Shown in pieces: positions 1-8,595 of a stretch of DNA of 64,000 nt. The stretch comes from Neolewinella antarctica (GTDB lineage: Bacteria; Bacteroidota; Bacteroidia; Chitinophagales; Saprospiraceae). Under the pieces are notes generated by a model. That model saw nothing but the letters and a program-made list of their open reading frames with translations. It searched no databases and was not told the origin of the DNA. Location of the stretch: assembly GCF_011927835.1 (NCBI RefSeq), contig NZ_JAATJH010000001.1, positions 124,001 through 188,000 on the forward strand, in the 5' to 3' direction. Within the stretch, counting starts at the first letter, position 1, and each line of letters opens with the position of its first letter. A program made the position numbers and the translations under genes.

Positions 1-169
1 TAATTGTAATATCTTACTCATCCAGAAATTTCATTTATTAAAATTTACTAACTAAGTTTATGGATCATCCTTAGTTGATCCCAAAAGGCGCACTACAGCA
101 ACCCGACGAACCGTTCCTCCTTCAATCCGCCGATCTCCGACTTATCTTCGCGGCCCGCAAAGGCAATTC

Positions 170-1228
170 ATGAAGTACTATTTTCTCTTGTTTGCAGCAT
201 CCCTGATGGGGGCTACCTGCGTGGCCCAGGACCACCATTTCTCTCAGTTTTTTGCCACGCCCCAGGCATTGAACCCCGCGCTGACCGGGCTTTTTCAGGG
301 CCGTTACCGGATTTCACTGGCGAACCGGAATCAGTGGGGGCAAGTGCTGGAAACACCCTTCCGGACGACGGCATTTTCAACCGATTTTCACTACTACGTT
401 AACCCTAAGAAGCGACGCTACCGCGATGCTTTCGGTGCCGGCGTGATGTTTACCAGCGATCGGGTTTCGCAGTTCAATTACAGCGTGAACCAAGTAATGG
501 TCGGGGGCGCCTACCACAAATCGTTGGACCCGCGGAATAACCAGACGTTGAGCCTGGGGTTCCAACTCGGCGTCGTACAACGCAACGTGAGCTACGGCGA
601 ACTAACTTTTGAGGACAGTTTCGACGGCACGAGTACGTACGTGGATGGTGCATCTGGTGAAGAACTCGTAGCGAACAACTACGCTTTCGGTGACTACCAA
701 ATTGGCCTCAACTATTCTTACGCTCCGCGCAACTCGACTTCGTATTTAATCGGTGCGGCCGTGCACCACGTCGCCGAGCCGGAGCAAAGCTTTTACGCTG
801 AAAGCACGCAGGGGGAAGACATCGAGGTAAAGAACGTACTGGACCGCCGCTACAGCCTGTACGCGAACGTCGGTATCTACGTGTCGCAGGACATAACGAT
901 CAGCCCCCGTATTTATGCTTTCGCGCAGGGGCCGCACTCCCTCGTTAATGCGGGGAGTACGGTTCGCTTTCTGATCGATGATTCCAACGGTAGCGCCCTG
1001 CACCTGGGGGCTTACCTGCGGGGCGTCGGTAGTGATGCGGGGTTCGGCATCGACAGCGGTATCGCTCAGGTAGGCATCGAGATCGAAAACTTTCTAGTCG
1101 GCCTGAGTTACGACGTCTCTAAGAACGGCCTGCAAACTAACCCCCGCCACCGCGGTGCTTTCGAGCTCAGCATTGCCTACCTCGGCCAGGGGGACGACGA
1201 CGATGCCGTGCCGTGCCCAACTTTCTGA
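170..1228 (+). CDS. PorP/SprF family type IX secretion-associated outer membrane protein
   Basis: A 352-residue protein with a cleavable signal peptide (about residues 1-19, ending at VAQ). It then shows the PorP/SprF hallmark: an HFSQFF segment followed by NPALTGL and an NRNQWGQ segment. The rest is alternating aromatic and polar strands with glycine turns, as in an outer membrane beta-barrel. In this family PorP/SprF proteins work with the type IX secretion and gliding machinery of Bacteroidota, often as partners of a particular secreted adhesin. No large adhesin gene lies in this window, so the partner is unknown. The acidic tail (GDDDDD) near the C-terminus is unusual. The family call is firm; the specific role is inferred. 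Confidence 0.9.
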   Translation: MKYYFLLFAASLMGATCVAQDHHFSQFFATPQALNPALTGLFQGRYRISLANRNQWGQVLETPFRTTAFSTDFHYYVNPKKRRYRDAFGAGVMFTSDRVSQFNYSVNQVMVGGAYHKSLDPRNNQTLSLGFQLGVVQRNVSYGELTFEDSFDGTSTYVDGASGEELVANNYAFGDYQIGLNYSYAPRNSTSYLIGAAVHHVAEPEQSFYAESTQGEDIEVKNVLDRRYSLYANVGIYVSQDITISPRIYAFAQGPHSLVNAGSTVRFLIDDSNGSALHLGAYLRGVGSDAGFGIDSGIAQVGIEIENFLVGLSYDVSKNGLQTNPRHRGAFELSIAYLGQGDDDDAVPCPTF

Positions 1229-1271
1229 AGCTCATTCTTGTCTTCTGGGAGTACTACTCAGTTACCCAAAC

Positions 1272-1778
1272 ATGAAAAATCTCCTTATACTTTGTTGCCT
1301 CGCCTGCTCCATATCCCTCTCCGCCCAGGTGGAATGGTTGACCTGGGAAGAGGCCGTCGTACGCAGTGAAAAGGAGCCCAAAAAGATGCTCGTCGATTTG
1401 TACACCGACTGGTGTGGCTGGTGCAAAAAGATGGATAAAGACGTATTTGCTAACCCCGCCGTCGCCAGCTATATCAGCGAAAATTTCTACGCCGTGAAGT
1501 TCAATGCCGAGCAGCGAGCGGACGTGGTTTACGACGAACACACTTTCAAATTCGACCCCGAGATTGGCCGCCGTGGCGCGCACCAGTTGGCTTATACGCT
1601 GCTGGATGGTCGCCTGAGTTTTCCAAGCATCGTTTACCTCGACGAGAGCCGAAACCGTATCACGATCAGCCCCGGTTTTAAGCCCGCCGCTAAATACGTC
1701 AACGAGCTCAGTTTCGTGGCGGGTGAGCACTACCGAAATGGCACTTACCAGGCTTATTTATCGAGTCTTGGTAAGTGA
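1272..1778 (+). CDS. Secreted thioredoxin-fold protein (thioredoxin_7/DUF255-like)
   Basis: A 168-residue protein. I place the start at the ATG at 1272 because a clean signal peptide (MKNLLILCCLACSISLSAQ) begins there; a longer in-frame reading from 1155 overlaps the end of the upstream porP-like gene. The mature part has a thioredoxin-fold active site CGWC within DLYTDWCGWCKKMD, followed by the usual cis-Pro-containing segment (LSFPSIVYLD). Such periplasmic thioredoxin-like proteins in Bacteroidota act in disulfide reduction or are of unknown client range. It is 43 bp downstream of the porP-like gene on the same strand and may be co-transcribed. Confidence 0.85.
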   Translation: MKNLLILCCLACSISLSAQVEWLTWEEAVVRSEKEPKKMLVDLYTDWCGWCKKMDKDVFANPAVASYISENFYAVKFNAEQRADVVYDEHTFKFDPEIGRRGAHQLAYTLLDGRLSFPSIVYLDESRNRITISPGFKPAAKYVNELSFVAGEHYRNGTYQAYLSSLGK

Positions 1779-1805
1779 CCTCGCTTCTCGTTTGTTTCAT
1801 AAGTA

Positions 1806-1823
1806 GGGCGCGGCCGCAGGTGC
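1806..1823 (+). repeat. Interspersed GC-rich repeat, copy 1
   Basis: The sequence gggcgcggccgcaggtgc matches 16 of 18 positions of the form gggcgcggacgcgggtgc seen elsewhere in the window and is followed by ggg. It lies between the thioredoxin-like and NqrM-like genes. A 7-bp inverted repeat (ccgcagg/cctgcgg, about 1814-1854) could fold here and might end transcription, but no T-tract follows directly. Confidence 0.6.
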
Positions 1824-1965
1824 GGGGTAATGCGATCGGCTTCGCCTGCGGGGTGACTTACTCGCACAACCTAACTTGACTCTAGCTGTTTAAATCCTTT
1901 AGTTCCGGTAAAATTTTGGACCTTCGCCCAAGTATTGATTCCCTTCTCAATAAATTCTATCCCCC

Positions 1966-2181
1966 ATGGCCCAGTTCCTGTACATGTTCGTCGTGATTTT
2001 CGTCGTCTTCGGTGTCTCGTTTATCCTCATCAACTTGCGCCAAGTTGTGACGGGCCAGGAGTTCCGGGGCACTTGCGCGAGTAACAACCCAATGCTGAAA
2101 AATAAGGTGGGTGACTGTGACGTCTGCGGCAAGAACGTAGATGAAGATTGCAAGATGCCCGATATGCCTCAAGTTAAGTAG
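1966..2181 (+). CDS. NqrM-like (DUF539) small membrane protein
   Basis: A 71-residue protein with one N-terminal membrane helix (about residues 4-23) and a short cysteine-bearing tail: GTCASNNP, then GDCDVCGK, then a later Cys in EDCKMP. This layout (single helix, four cysteines, C-x2-C pair) matches the NqrM/DUF539 family, whose Vibrio member is needed to assemble the Fe centre in the Na+-translocating NADH:quinone reductase. No nqr genes lie in this window. Many Bacteroidota carry the gene alone, so function here is inferred from family resemblance only. It ends one base before the convergent TPR lipoprotein gene. Confidence 0.6.
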   Translation: MAQFLYMFVVIFVVFGVSFILINLRQVVTGQEFRGTCASNNPMLKNKVGDCDVCGKNVDEDCKMPDMPQVK

Positions 2182-2182
2182 A

Positions 2183-2800
2183 TTACTCGTTTGGTTGCTG
2201 CATCCTTTCGAGCACCTCCGCGTCCGATTTACCCAGATTCTCCAGCAGCACTTTTGTGTCCCTGGCGAAAACGTTATCCGGAAACTCGGTGAGGAATTTT
2301 GTGTACACTTCCCGCGCCTTGTCAAAGTCCTTTAGATTTTCGTCGTACGTGAACCCCAGCATGAACAGTGCTTCCCCCGCCTTGCTGAACGTAGGGTAAT
2401 CCCGGTGGACCCGCTCGAAAATCATTGCCGCGCTCCGGTAGTCGTTCAGTGCTTTGTGTACGTCCGCCGATTTGTAGAGCGGCAGGGCGACGAGGGTATC
2501 GTTGGGTGCTTTCGCCGCCAACTCCCGCGCGAGTCGTGCGTACTGAAGCCCGGCTTCCCGGTCGACCATACCGGTCGCTTCATCAATAACCAGAATAAAG
2601 TTATCGAGCAATAATTGCCGTGCCTCAACGGTAGTTACCTCGCCGTTGAGCCGAGCTTCTATCTCGTCGAAAGCTCCTGCCGTCACCTGCGTGTCCACAC
2701 CATTTTTATCATCGGTACCAACGGCATCATCGGCGCAAGCCGGGAGAAGCATCGTGAAGAGTACGATCGGAAGAAGTATTATTCTAGCGTGCTTTTTCAT
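2183..2800 (-). CDS. TPR-repeat lipoprotein
   Basis: A 205-residue predicted lipoprotein with a signal peptide and a lipobox-like LLPAC ending at about Cys21. The body is alpha-helical with at least two tetratricopeptide-like units; the clearest is AGEALFMLGFTYDENLKDFD followed by a tyrosine/phenylalanine-rich partner helix (EVYTKFLTEFPDN). This resembles YbgF/BamD-type TPR modules that bridge envelope proteins, but no partner genes (pal, tol, bam) are adjacent. It is 19 bp downstream of the arginyltransferase-like gene on the same strand, so the two may form an operon. Confidence 0.75.
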   Translation of the reverse strand: MKKHARIILLPIVLFTMLLPACADDAVGTDDKNGVDTQVTAGAFDEIEARLNGEVTTVEARQLLLDNFILVIDEATGMVDREAGLQYARLARELAAKAPNDTLVALPLYKSADVHKALNDYRSAAMIFERVHRDYPTFSKAGEALFMLGFTYDENLKDFDKAREVYTKFLTEFPDNVFARDTKVLLENLGKSDAEVLERMQQPNE

Positions 2801-2819
2801 GTAGTATTATTTCTGTGGA

Positions 2820-3899
2820 CTACGTCTTCCGAAGACCGCGTAGGATCACCGTCATCAGGTCCTCAACGGAAGTGGAACGGTACAGAATACTTCTGGCGGT
2901 TAACAGCTGAACGTAGAACTCACTTCCGCTGAATTGGCTCAAATAGCTCGCGTTGTAGATGGATTGTGTCTGAACCAAGTGCGTGCAGTGGGTGATGACG
3001 TAGCACCTCGATTTGGGGTCAAAGGACAGAACGATCGGTTCCTTATCGACGGTGTTGCCAAGGTAAATCAGGTACGGGTAGGGGAAGTAGGAGTCGTTCC
3101 AGGCATCGTAAAGTTCTGCTTCGAAGAGTGGATAAATGATCAGGTGCCTCGTGATGTCCTGGGCGGCGAAACGGTCAAGCACTTCGCCCAATTTCAGCTT
3201 CTGTATCTCGGTTGGTCCCTGCTGTTCTATTTCCGCTTCCGCGAATGGCTTCCAGTCGCCCGCGTGCAGGTCGTAGTATTCGCTGACCCCCAGTCGCAGT
3301 TTATAGTCGAACCGTTGGTACCCCGGCACGACGTACCCTGGGTAATAATACCTGAACCCGCGACGAAGGCAATCCTCGATCTCCAGCAGCATGGTGTAGT
3401 AGCCAAGGCTGAAAGACTTCATGACCGGCTGGTAGATGCCCAGAATACTTGCCGCAGAATCCTCCCCGACGTCGTAGTAGGAGTTGGCAACTAATTTACC
3501 AGTGAGTTTTTCCCGAACGGTTACTTCCTGCGTATCGAAAACGGTGAACTCCCCGTAATCTTCCAGGCTATCGGCAATGCTGGGGGAGAGCCGACCGTCG
3601 AAGTCTTCGGCGTAAACCGTGTACAGTTCCTCGCGCTCTGCGTCGATCTGCCGGGGCCCGTGCGCCACCTCGAAAAGTACGGCGTTACGGCGCAGCAGTT
3701 TACGTTGTCGCTTACTGAACCGAAAGGTGTTCAGGTCGAGCCGAATCCAGACCGCGGAAAAAGGCCGCTTGTTAAAAAACAGAAAGTGGGTCGTGAAAAT
3801 ACTACTCCCCATCCGGTACCAGCCCCGGGCCAGGTGCTCGTCCAAGCTGCTGGGGCTCAAAACAAAGGGCGTACTTTTTTCGGCGTAGTTAAAGGACAT
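2820..3899 (-). CDS. Arginyl-tRNA--protein transferase-like protein (GNAT fold)
   Basis: A 359-residue protein resembling the C-terminal domain of ATE/Bpt aminoacyl-tRNA-protein transferases. It has the FSKRQRKLLRRN segment, a later LGYYTMLLEIEDCLRRGF helix, and the YYYPGYVVPGYQRFDYK stretch typical of this family's acceptor site. Family members attach an amino acid from tRNA to protein N-termini for degradation by ClpP-type proteases. The N-terminal cysteine-rich domain of eukaryotic ATE is reduced or absent, so substrate and amino acid specificity cannot be read here. The orphan ABC ATPase gene begins upstream in the same direction with 24 bp between them. Confidence 0.7.
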   Translation of the reverse strand: MSFNYAEKSTPFVLSPSSLDEHLARGWYRMGSSIFTTHFLFFNKRPFSAVWIRLDLNTFRFSKRQRKLLRRNAVLFEVAHGPRQIDAEREELYTVYAEDFDGRLSPSIADSLEDYGEFTVFDTQEVTVREKLTGKLVANSYYDVGEDSAASILGIYQPVMKSFSLGYYTMLLEIEDCLRRGFRYYYPGYVVPGYQRFDYKLRLGVSEYYDLHAGDWKPFAEAEIEQQGPTEIQKLKLGEVLDRFAAQDITRHLIIYPLFEAELYDAWNDSYFPYPYLIYLGNTVDKEPIVLSFDPKSRCYVITHCTHLVQTQSIYNASYLSQFSGSEFYVQLLTARSILYRSTSVEDLMTVILRGLRKT

Positions 3900-3923
3900 A
3901 GTCTTAGGGGCCGTGAAGATGCG

Positions 3924-4553
3924 CTAAATAGCGGAATTGAGTGACACAATTCGGCTACATTGCCGCAAGTCTTCTTCGTCGTTACTCGCAATAACGGTCA
4001 GGCGCCCCCGCTTGGCCTCGGATAATCGGTCCTGAAACCAAGCTCGCGCCTGAGCGTCGAGGGTTACGGTGGGTTCGTCCAGCACGAGCAGGGGCGTGTC
4101 CGCAAACAAAGCCGTCCCCAGCAGAACGCGCTGTCGCATGCCGCTGGAACAATCCATTAGCGGGCGGTTCCGTGCGTTCTCTAGTTCCAGGGCGACCGGG
4201 ATGTCCTCGACCGACAATCCCTCCCTCAGCGGTTTGAGGCCGAAATGGAACCCGAGCATTTCGGCAATGGTCAACTCTTCGATTACTTCCGTGTAGGGAC
4301 CCGTCCAGCTGACGTGTCGGTACCGATTCTCCAGCGCGAGGTTCCGCCCCGCGAGTTGCCAGGCTACGCTACCGCGGCTCGGCGTCAATTGCCCGCAGAT
4401 CATCCGCAGCAGCGTAGACTTTCCCGAACCATTTCTACCCTTGATGCCGATGACTTCACCACTACCGAATTGCTCGCTAAAGTCCTGGATCACCCACTGG
4501 CGGCCGAAACGCTTACTTAAGCGGTCCATCTTGACGGTAAGGCTGGGGGGCAT
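3924..4553 (-). CDS. Orphan ABC transporter ATP-binding protein
   Basis: A 209-residue nucleotide-binding domain with Walker A GRNGSGKS (about residues 38-45), a signature loop CSSGMRQR (SSGM in place of SGGQ) and Walker B PLLVLDEP. The H-loop position reads ASNDEE, so the usual switch histidine is replaced by Asn. The overall form is close to CcmA-like short ATPases. No permease gene is adjacent; the neighbours are a protein-arginylation-type enzyme and lpxA. It may pair with a permease elsewhere. The substrate is unknown. Confidence 0.8.
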   Translation of the reverse strand: MPPSLTVKMDRLSKRFGRQWVIQDFSEQFGSGEVIGIKGRNGSGKSTLLRMICGQLTPSRGSVAWQLAGRNLALENRYRHVSWTGPYTEVIEELTIAEMLGFHFGLKPLREGLSVEDIPVALELENARNRPLMDCSSGMRQRVLLGTALFADTPLLVLDEPTVTLDAQARAWFQDRLSEAKRGRLTVIASNDEEDLRQCSRIVSLNSAI

Positions 4554-4765
4554 GACTTCGGCTTTTTGTTCGTCCGGAGAATACCGGGAGGGTGCGTACT
4601 GGCGACACCGCTAGGTAGCGGCATTAACTCGGTTTTCGGTTACTGTCCTCGCCCCGAGTACGGGTTTACCTTGGGGTCTTTGCAAGGACATCACAACTCT
4701 ATCCCACCACGAGCTCAACCAATTTGGCCCAGTGAGAACAACGATATCTTCTTCCACCGAAAGAA

Positions 4766-5560
4766 TTAGTCGTTTAAGCTGTTAAAGCTCCGAATGATGC
4801 CCGTTTTCTCCGTCTCGGCAATAAACTTAATGACGTCGTCCCGCTCGTTACAGACCGGCACGGACGCCTCGATCTCGGTGATTGCGTTCGTCAGGTTCAG
4901 CCCCCGCACGAAGAGGATGCGGTAGATCTCGTGGATTCGGTTGATTTGGTCGATGGCAAAATTTCTCCTTTGCAGGCCGATCCGATTTACGCCGATGTAA
5001 CTCAGCGGCTCCCGCGCCGCGCGGATGTACGGGGGGACGCTCTTACGGACCAAGCTACCACCGGCGATAAAGCTGTGCTGACCGATCCGCACGAACTGCT
5101 GCACGCCCACCTGACCTTCGATGATGACAAAATCTTCCAGCACGACGTGGCCCGCCAGGTTGACGTTGTTCGCGATGACGATGTTGTCGCCGAGGATGCA
5201 ATCGTGCGCTACGTGTGCGTAGGCCATCAGGAGGCAATTCTTACCGACGATCGTCTCGCCGGCGGCGGCGGTGCCACGGTTGACGGTTACGCACTCCCGG
5301 ATGGTCGTGTTGTCGCCGATCTGGGTGGTCGTGTACTCACCCGCGTACTTCAAATCCTGCGGTACGCCGCCAACTACGGCGCCGGGAAAAATGCGGACGT
5401 TCTTACCGAGCCGGGTGCCAGCGTAGATGGTAACGTTCGGGCCGAGGTGGCAACCTTCCCCGATGACGACATCGTCTTCAACGTAGGAGAAGGGGCCAAT
5501 TTCGACGCCCGCGCCGATGGTTGCGTTGGGGTGAACGACGCTGAGGGAGTGTGTGGACAT
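4766..5560 (-). CDS. lpxA: Acyl-ACP--UDP-N-acetylglucosamine O-acyltransferase LpxA
   Basis: A 264-residue left-handed beta-helix protein catalysing the first step of lipid A synthesis in the cytosol. Hexapeptide repeats (I/V-G-x-x-x-x) fill residues 10-190, with the catalytic-histidine segment AYAHVAHDCILGDN. The helical C-terminus (about 200-264) matches the family. I start at MSTHSL (5560), two bases after the lpxC/fabZ stop at 5563; a longer reading to 5647 would overlap lpxC/fabZ and has no beta-helix features. The 212 bp between this gene and the ABC gene holds no gene; it contains small hairpins (for example ccgct/agcgg near 4608-4621). Confidence 0.96.
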   Translation of the reverse strand: MSTHSLSVVHPNATIGAGVEIGPFSYVEDDVVIGEGCHLGPNVTIYAGTRLGKNVRIFPGAVVGGVPQDLKYAGEYTTTQIGDNTTIRECVTVNRGTAAAGETIVGKNCLLMAYAHVAHDCILGDNIVIANNVNLAGHVVLEDFVIIEGQVGVQQFVRIGQHSFIAGGSLVRKSVPPYIRAAREPLSYIGVNRIGLQRRNFAIDQINRIHEIYRILFVRGLNLTNAITEIEASVPVCNERDDVIKFIAETEKTGIIRSFNSLND

Positions 5561-5562
5561 GA

Positions 5563-6954
5563 TTAAGGGCGCTTTACAATTTGGGCGACTAACTCGGCTT
5601 CGGATACGATCGTGTTGCCGACGTAGGCAGTCCCCCGGACTTGGCAAATGCCCCGGCGGATGGGTGCGATGAGTTCCACTTTAAAGAGGACGGTATCCCC
5701 CGGAACCACGAAACTTTTAAATTTCGCACTTTCAATTTTTAGGAAGTAGGTATCCCATCCGTACGGGTCGTCCTGCATGTTGAGTACCAGCAAGCCGCCC
5801 GTCTGCGCCATGGCCTCGATTTGGAGCACGCCGGGCATAACGGGGTTACCGGGAAAGTGGCCCTGGAAAAATTCTTCGTTCCCGGTCATGTTTTTCAGGC
5901 CGACAATCGTATTGCCTTCCATCTCGATGATCTTATCGATGAGCAGGAAGGGATACCGGTGGGGCATGATCGCCTGAATCTGCTGCAAATTGAATACCGG
6001 CTTATCGTTGGGGTTGTACCGGGGGCGGCCCTTGAGGCGGCGCTGGTCCATGTAGGCCCGCTTGAGGAGTTTGGTAAACCCTACGTTCGCTCCGTGGCCT
6101 GGTTTGGTAGCCAAGATGCGCCCGCGAATGGGGACGCCCAGCAGGGAGATGTCCCCCATCACGTCCAGCAGCTTGTGGCGGGCGGGCTCGTTGTGGAATT
6201 TGAGCTGCAGGGTATTCAGGATGCCCATCTGAGTAACCGCCACGGTCTCTTTACCCATGCGCCGGGCCAACTTATCGAGGCGTTCCTGGGGGACGAGCTG
6301 GTCGGCAATCACGATGGCGTTCGTAAGCTCACCGCCCTTAATCAGGTCGTGCTCGAAGAGGGCCTCTAGCTCGTGGAGAAACACAAAGGTGCGGCACGGG
6401 GCGATCTCCGTTGCGTAGTCTTCGTAACCCCGTAGCGTAGCGTACTGCTGGCCGAGGGTGGGGGAGTCAAAGTCGATCATGGAAACAACCTCGAAACCAT
6501 CGTAGGGGAGGGCAACGATCTCCACGCCGGTTTCCTCGTCCCGGTAGGTAATGGGTTCTTCAACGACGAAGTATTCGCGTTCCACGTCCTGCTCCTCGTA
6601 ACCGGCGGCCTGTAGTGGCTCGAGAAAAGGCAGCGCGCTACCGTCCAGGATGGGAATTTCTACTCCGTCTAATTCGATGAGCAGATTATCGATCTGCAAA
6701 CCGGAAACGGCACTCAGCAGGTGCTCGACGGTGGAGACCGTCACTTCACCGGAACCCAGGGTCGTGGACCGGTCGGTACTCGTAACCCGGTTGACGTCGG
6801 CGGGGATGACGGGGGCATCCTCCAGGTCGACCCGCTGGAACTTGATGCCGTGGTCGGCGGGGGCGGGCTTAAAAGTAAGCTTGACTTCGGCCCCCGTGTG
6901 CAGGCCGGGGCCCTTCAGGGAAAACGAATTGGCAATGGTCCGTTGGTTGATCAT
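5563..6954 (-). CDS. lpxC/fabZ: Bifunctional UDP-3-O-acyl-GlcNAc deacetylase / 3-hydroxyacyl-ACP dehydratase (LpxC-FabZ fusion)
   Basis: A 463-residue fusion typical of Bacteroidota. The N-terminal LpxC half (about 1-300) contains the zinc-ligand segments TVEHLLSAV and HKLLDVMGDISLLG, and deacetylates the lipid A precursor. The C-terminal FabZ half (about 315-463) has MPHRYPFLLID and the dehydratase active-site segment GHFPGNPVMPGVLQIEAMAQ, and dehydrates 3-hydroxyacyl-ACP. The fusion couples flux between lipid A and fatty acid synthesis. lpxA follows after two bases, so the two are translationally linked. A TATCTTTG box at 7028-7035 upstream is a good promoter candidate. Confidence 0.97.
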   Translation of the reverse strand: MINQRTIANSFSLKGPGLHTGAEVKLTFKPAPADHGIKFQRVDLEDAPVIPADVNRVTSTDRSTTLGSGEVTVSTVEHLLSAVSGLQIDNLLIELDGVEIPILDGSALPFLEPLQAAGYEEQDVEREYFVVEEPITYRDEETGVEIVALPYDGFEVVSMIDFDSPTLGQQYATLRGYEDYATEIAPCRTFVFLHELEALFEHDLIKGGELTNAIVIADQLVPQERLDKLARRMGKETVAVTQMGILNTLQLKFHNEPARHKLLDVMGDISLLGVPIRGRILATKPGHGANVGFTKLLKRAYMDQRRLKGRPRYNPNDKPVFNLQQIQAIMPHRYPFLLIDKIIEMEGNTIVGLKNMTGNEEFFQGHFPGNPVMPGVLQIEAMAQTGGLLVLNMQDDPYGWDTYFLKIESAKFKSFVVPGDTVLFKVELIAPIRRGICQVRGTAYVGNTIVSEAELVAQIVKRP

Positions 6955-7027
6955 GGATGGTCGTCAGCGGTGAGTGGATGGAACCGTCCGGGAGTGATGA
7001 TTCGGTAAAAACGTCAGCCCGGGGCGG

Positions 7028-7035
7028 CAAAGATA
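7028..7035 (-). promoter_or_regulatory. Candidate Bacteroidota -7 box for lpxC/fabZ-lpxA
   Basis: Read on the minus strand the sequence is TATCTTTG, a full match to the TAnnTTTG -7 consensus of Bacteroidota housekeeping promoters. It lies 73 bp upstream of the lpxC/fabZ ATG, which would give a leader of roughly 65 nt. No clear -33 TTTG was seen. Confidence 0.5.
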
Positions 7036-7126
7036 GTTTTTCTCGTGTATGAGGGGAGTGAGGGGTTCTAAATCTTAAAATCTTGTACTTCGCGCGGAGG
7101 GCATTTTGCTCCACCGTGTTTCCCCC

Positions 7127-7144
7127 GCACCTGCGCCCGCGCAC
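7127..7144 (-). repeat. Interspersed GC-rich repeat, copy 2 (degenerate)
   Basis: The plus strand reads gcacctgcgcccgcgcac, 15 of 18 matches to the reverse complement of the window's GC-rich repeat, with the flanking cccc also retained. It lies between the end of lpxD and the start of lpxC/fabZ. Confidence 0.45.
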
Positions 7145-7188
7145 CTCAATGCAACGGCTGTTCCGAGCGAAGCAATACTACCGTCAGA

Positions 7189-8241
7189 CTAGTCTTCGCG
7201 GTTACTTTCCGTTTCTAGCTTCCGCAGCCGATTACGAATCTCCAGGACGATTTCCGGTAACATTTTGTACAGCGCCGCGCTGCGTTTGAATCCGGACCAC
7301 GGCATGAAGGGCGTACCGGCAACTTCCCGGCCCGGTTCCCTGATGTGGTGGGTAATACCCGTCTGCGCTTGTGCCTTCGTTCCATCAGCGATAACCTTGT
7401 GGCCCGCGATGCCGACCTGCCCGCCGATCATACAGTTGCTGCCCAGTTTTGTCGACCCCGCGATGCCGGTCAGCGCCGCGATGACGGTATCCTCCCCGAT
7501 TTCTACGTTGTGGGCGATTTGAATTAGGTTGTCCAATTTTACGCCGCGGCGGATGATTGTCGACCCAATGGAGGCACGGTCGACACAAGTGTTCGCCCCT
7601 ATTTCCACGTCCGACTCCACCACGACGTTGCCCACCTGCGGGATCTTGTTGAAGCGCCCGGTCGCGGGGTCGGGCGCAAAGCCGAACCCATCCGCGCCGA
7701 TGACGACGTTGGGGTGTAACACGCAGTTGTCCCCCAGTACGCACCCCTTCATCAGTTTCACCCCGGGGTGCAAAACACAATTCTCGCCAATAATGGTGTT
7801 CTCCCCGACGTAAACCTGGGCGTGAATGACCGTGCCGCTACCCACCGAGGCACCCGCCTCGACGATGCTTAGTTTCCCCACCGCAACGTGCTCGGACAAC
7901 CGGGCCGTCCCGTCGACGATGGCGTGTTCCGACACCCCGGTAGCGACCGTAGCGACCGCCGAAGTTTGAAAATGCGCCAACAGTTGGCTTACCGTCAGAT
8001 AAACGTTCTCGACGCGTAGCAGGGTAGCGTCCACCCGTTGTTTTGCCACGAAATCTTGCTGCACCAGGACCGCCGAGGCGCCCGTGTCGTACAGGTGCTT
8101 CTCGTACGCGGGGTTACCCAAAAAGGTAATGGTGCCGGGCTTACCGGCTTCGATCTGGGACGGGCCGGTAATGGTGACCGCCGGGTCGCCTTCTACGGTG
8201 GCGCCGATCAGCTTGGCGAGTTCGGCTACGGTGATGTTCAT
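7189..8241 (-). CDS. lpxD: UDP-3-O-(3-hydroxyacyl)glucosamine N-acyltransferase LpxD
   Basis: A 350-residue protein. The N-terminal uridine-binding region (1-100) includes ITFLGNPAYEKHL, and the left-handed beta-helix (about 100-315) contains GADGFGFAPD and the catalytic-His segment QIAHNVEIGEDTVI. A helical C-terminal extension ends the protein. It adds the N-linked acyl chain in lipid A synthesis, acting after LpxC. It is probably last in a short operon with the two small upstream genes (14 bp and 58 bp gaps). The lpxC/fabZ-lpxA pair follows after 234 bp with its own promoter candidate. Confidence 0.96.
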   Translation of the reverse strand: MNITVAELAKLIGATVEGDPAVTITGPSQIEAGKPGTITFLGNPAYEKHLYDTGASAVLVQQDFVAKQRVDATLLRVENVYLTVSQLLAHFQTSAVATVATGVSEHAIVDGTARLSEHVAVGKLSIVEAGASVGSGTVIHAQVYVGENTIIGENCVLHPGVKLMKGCVLGDNCVLHPNVVIGADGFGFAPDPATGRFNKIPQVGNVVVESDVEIGANTCVDRASIGSTIIRRGVKLDNLIQIAHNVEIGEDTVIAALTGIAGSTKLGSNCMIGGQVGIAGHKVIADGTKAQAQTGITHHIREPGREVAGTPFMPWSGFKRSAALYKMLPEIVLEIRNRLRKLETESNRED

Positions 8242-8255
8242 ATGGGCGGGGTCGG

Positions 8256-8537
8256 TTAGATGATCTCGGGTAATTCGTCAGCCGGCGGGGGCGTCAGGTG
8301 TTGTTCGACGACGCGTGCCTGGGTGGCGCGCATGTGCTTGAAGGTGGCGAGGACTTCAGCTTTAAATTGCTCGTCGACTATGCGGGCGATATCACCCAGA
8401 TTCTTCAGCTCCGGCGCGTGGCGGAAGCGGTACTGTTGCGTTTGCCCCAGTAGCTCGAACTGGACGGGGAAGCGACCGTCGTTAGAAAAAACGGTGATCT
8501 GCATTTCCGGGTGGGGAAGGCGGCCGATGATGCGCAT
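8256..8537 (-). CDS. Conserved hypothetical small protein (Bacteroidota)
   Basis: A 93-residue protein without signal peptide or membrane helix. It opens with MRIIGRLPHPEMQITVFS, a short beta-rich segment, and ends in a helical region (about residues 50-80) and a proline-rich tail. Similar short proteins beginning with a Lys/Ile-Gly-x-Ile-Pro-His-Pro pattern recur in Bacteroidota, but I know of no assigned function. It sits 14 bp upstream of lpxD and downstream of the DUF4286 gene, all on the same strand. Confidence 0.7.
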   Translation of the reverse strand: MRIIGRLPHPEMQITVFSNDGRFPVQFELLGQTQQYRFRHAPELKNLGDIARIVDEQFKAEVLATFKHMRATQARVVEQHLTPPPADELPEII

Positions 8538-8595
8538 GGGGGCGTGTTTTGCGTTGCGGTAGGGTTAATGATTGCCGGTGGGTAAAGGGCAACGA

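Noticed and set aside
1155-1271. N-terminal extension of the thioredoxin-like gene
   Set aside because: It overlaps the porP-like gene and puts the signal peptide in the interior.
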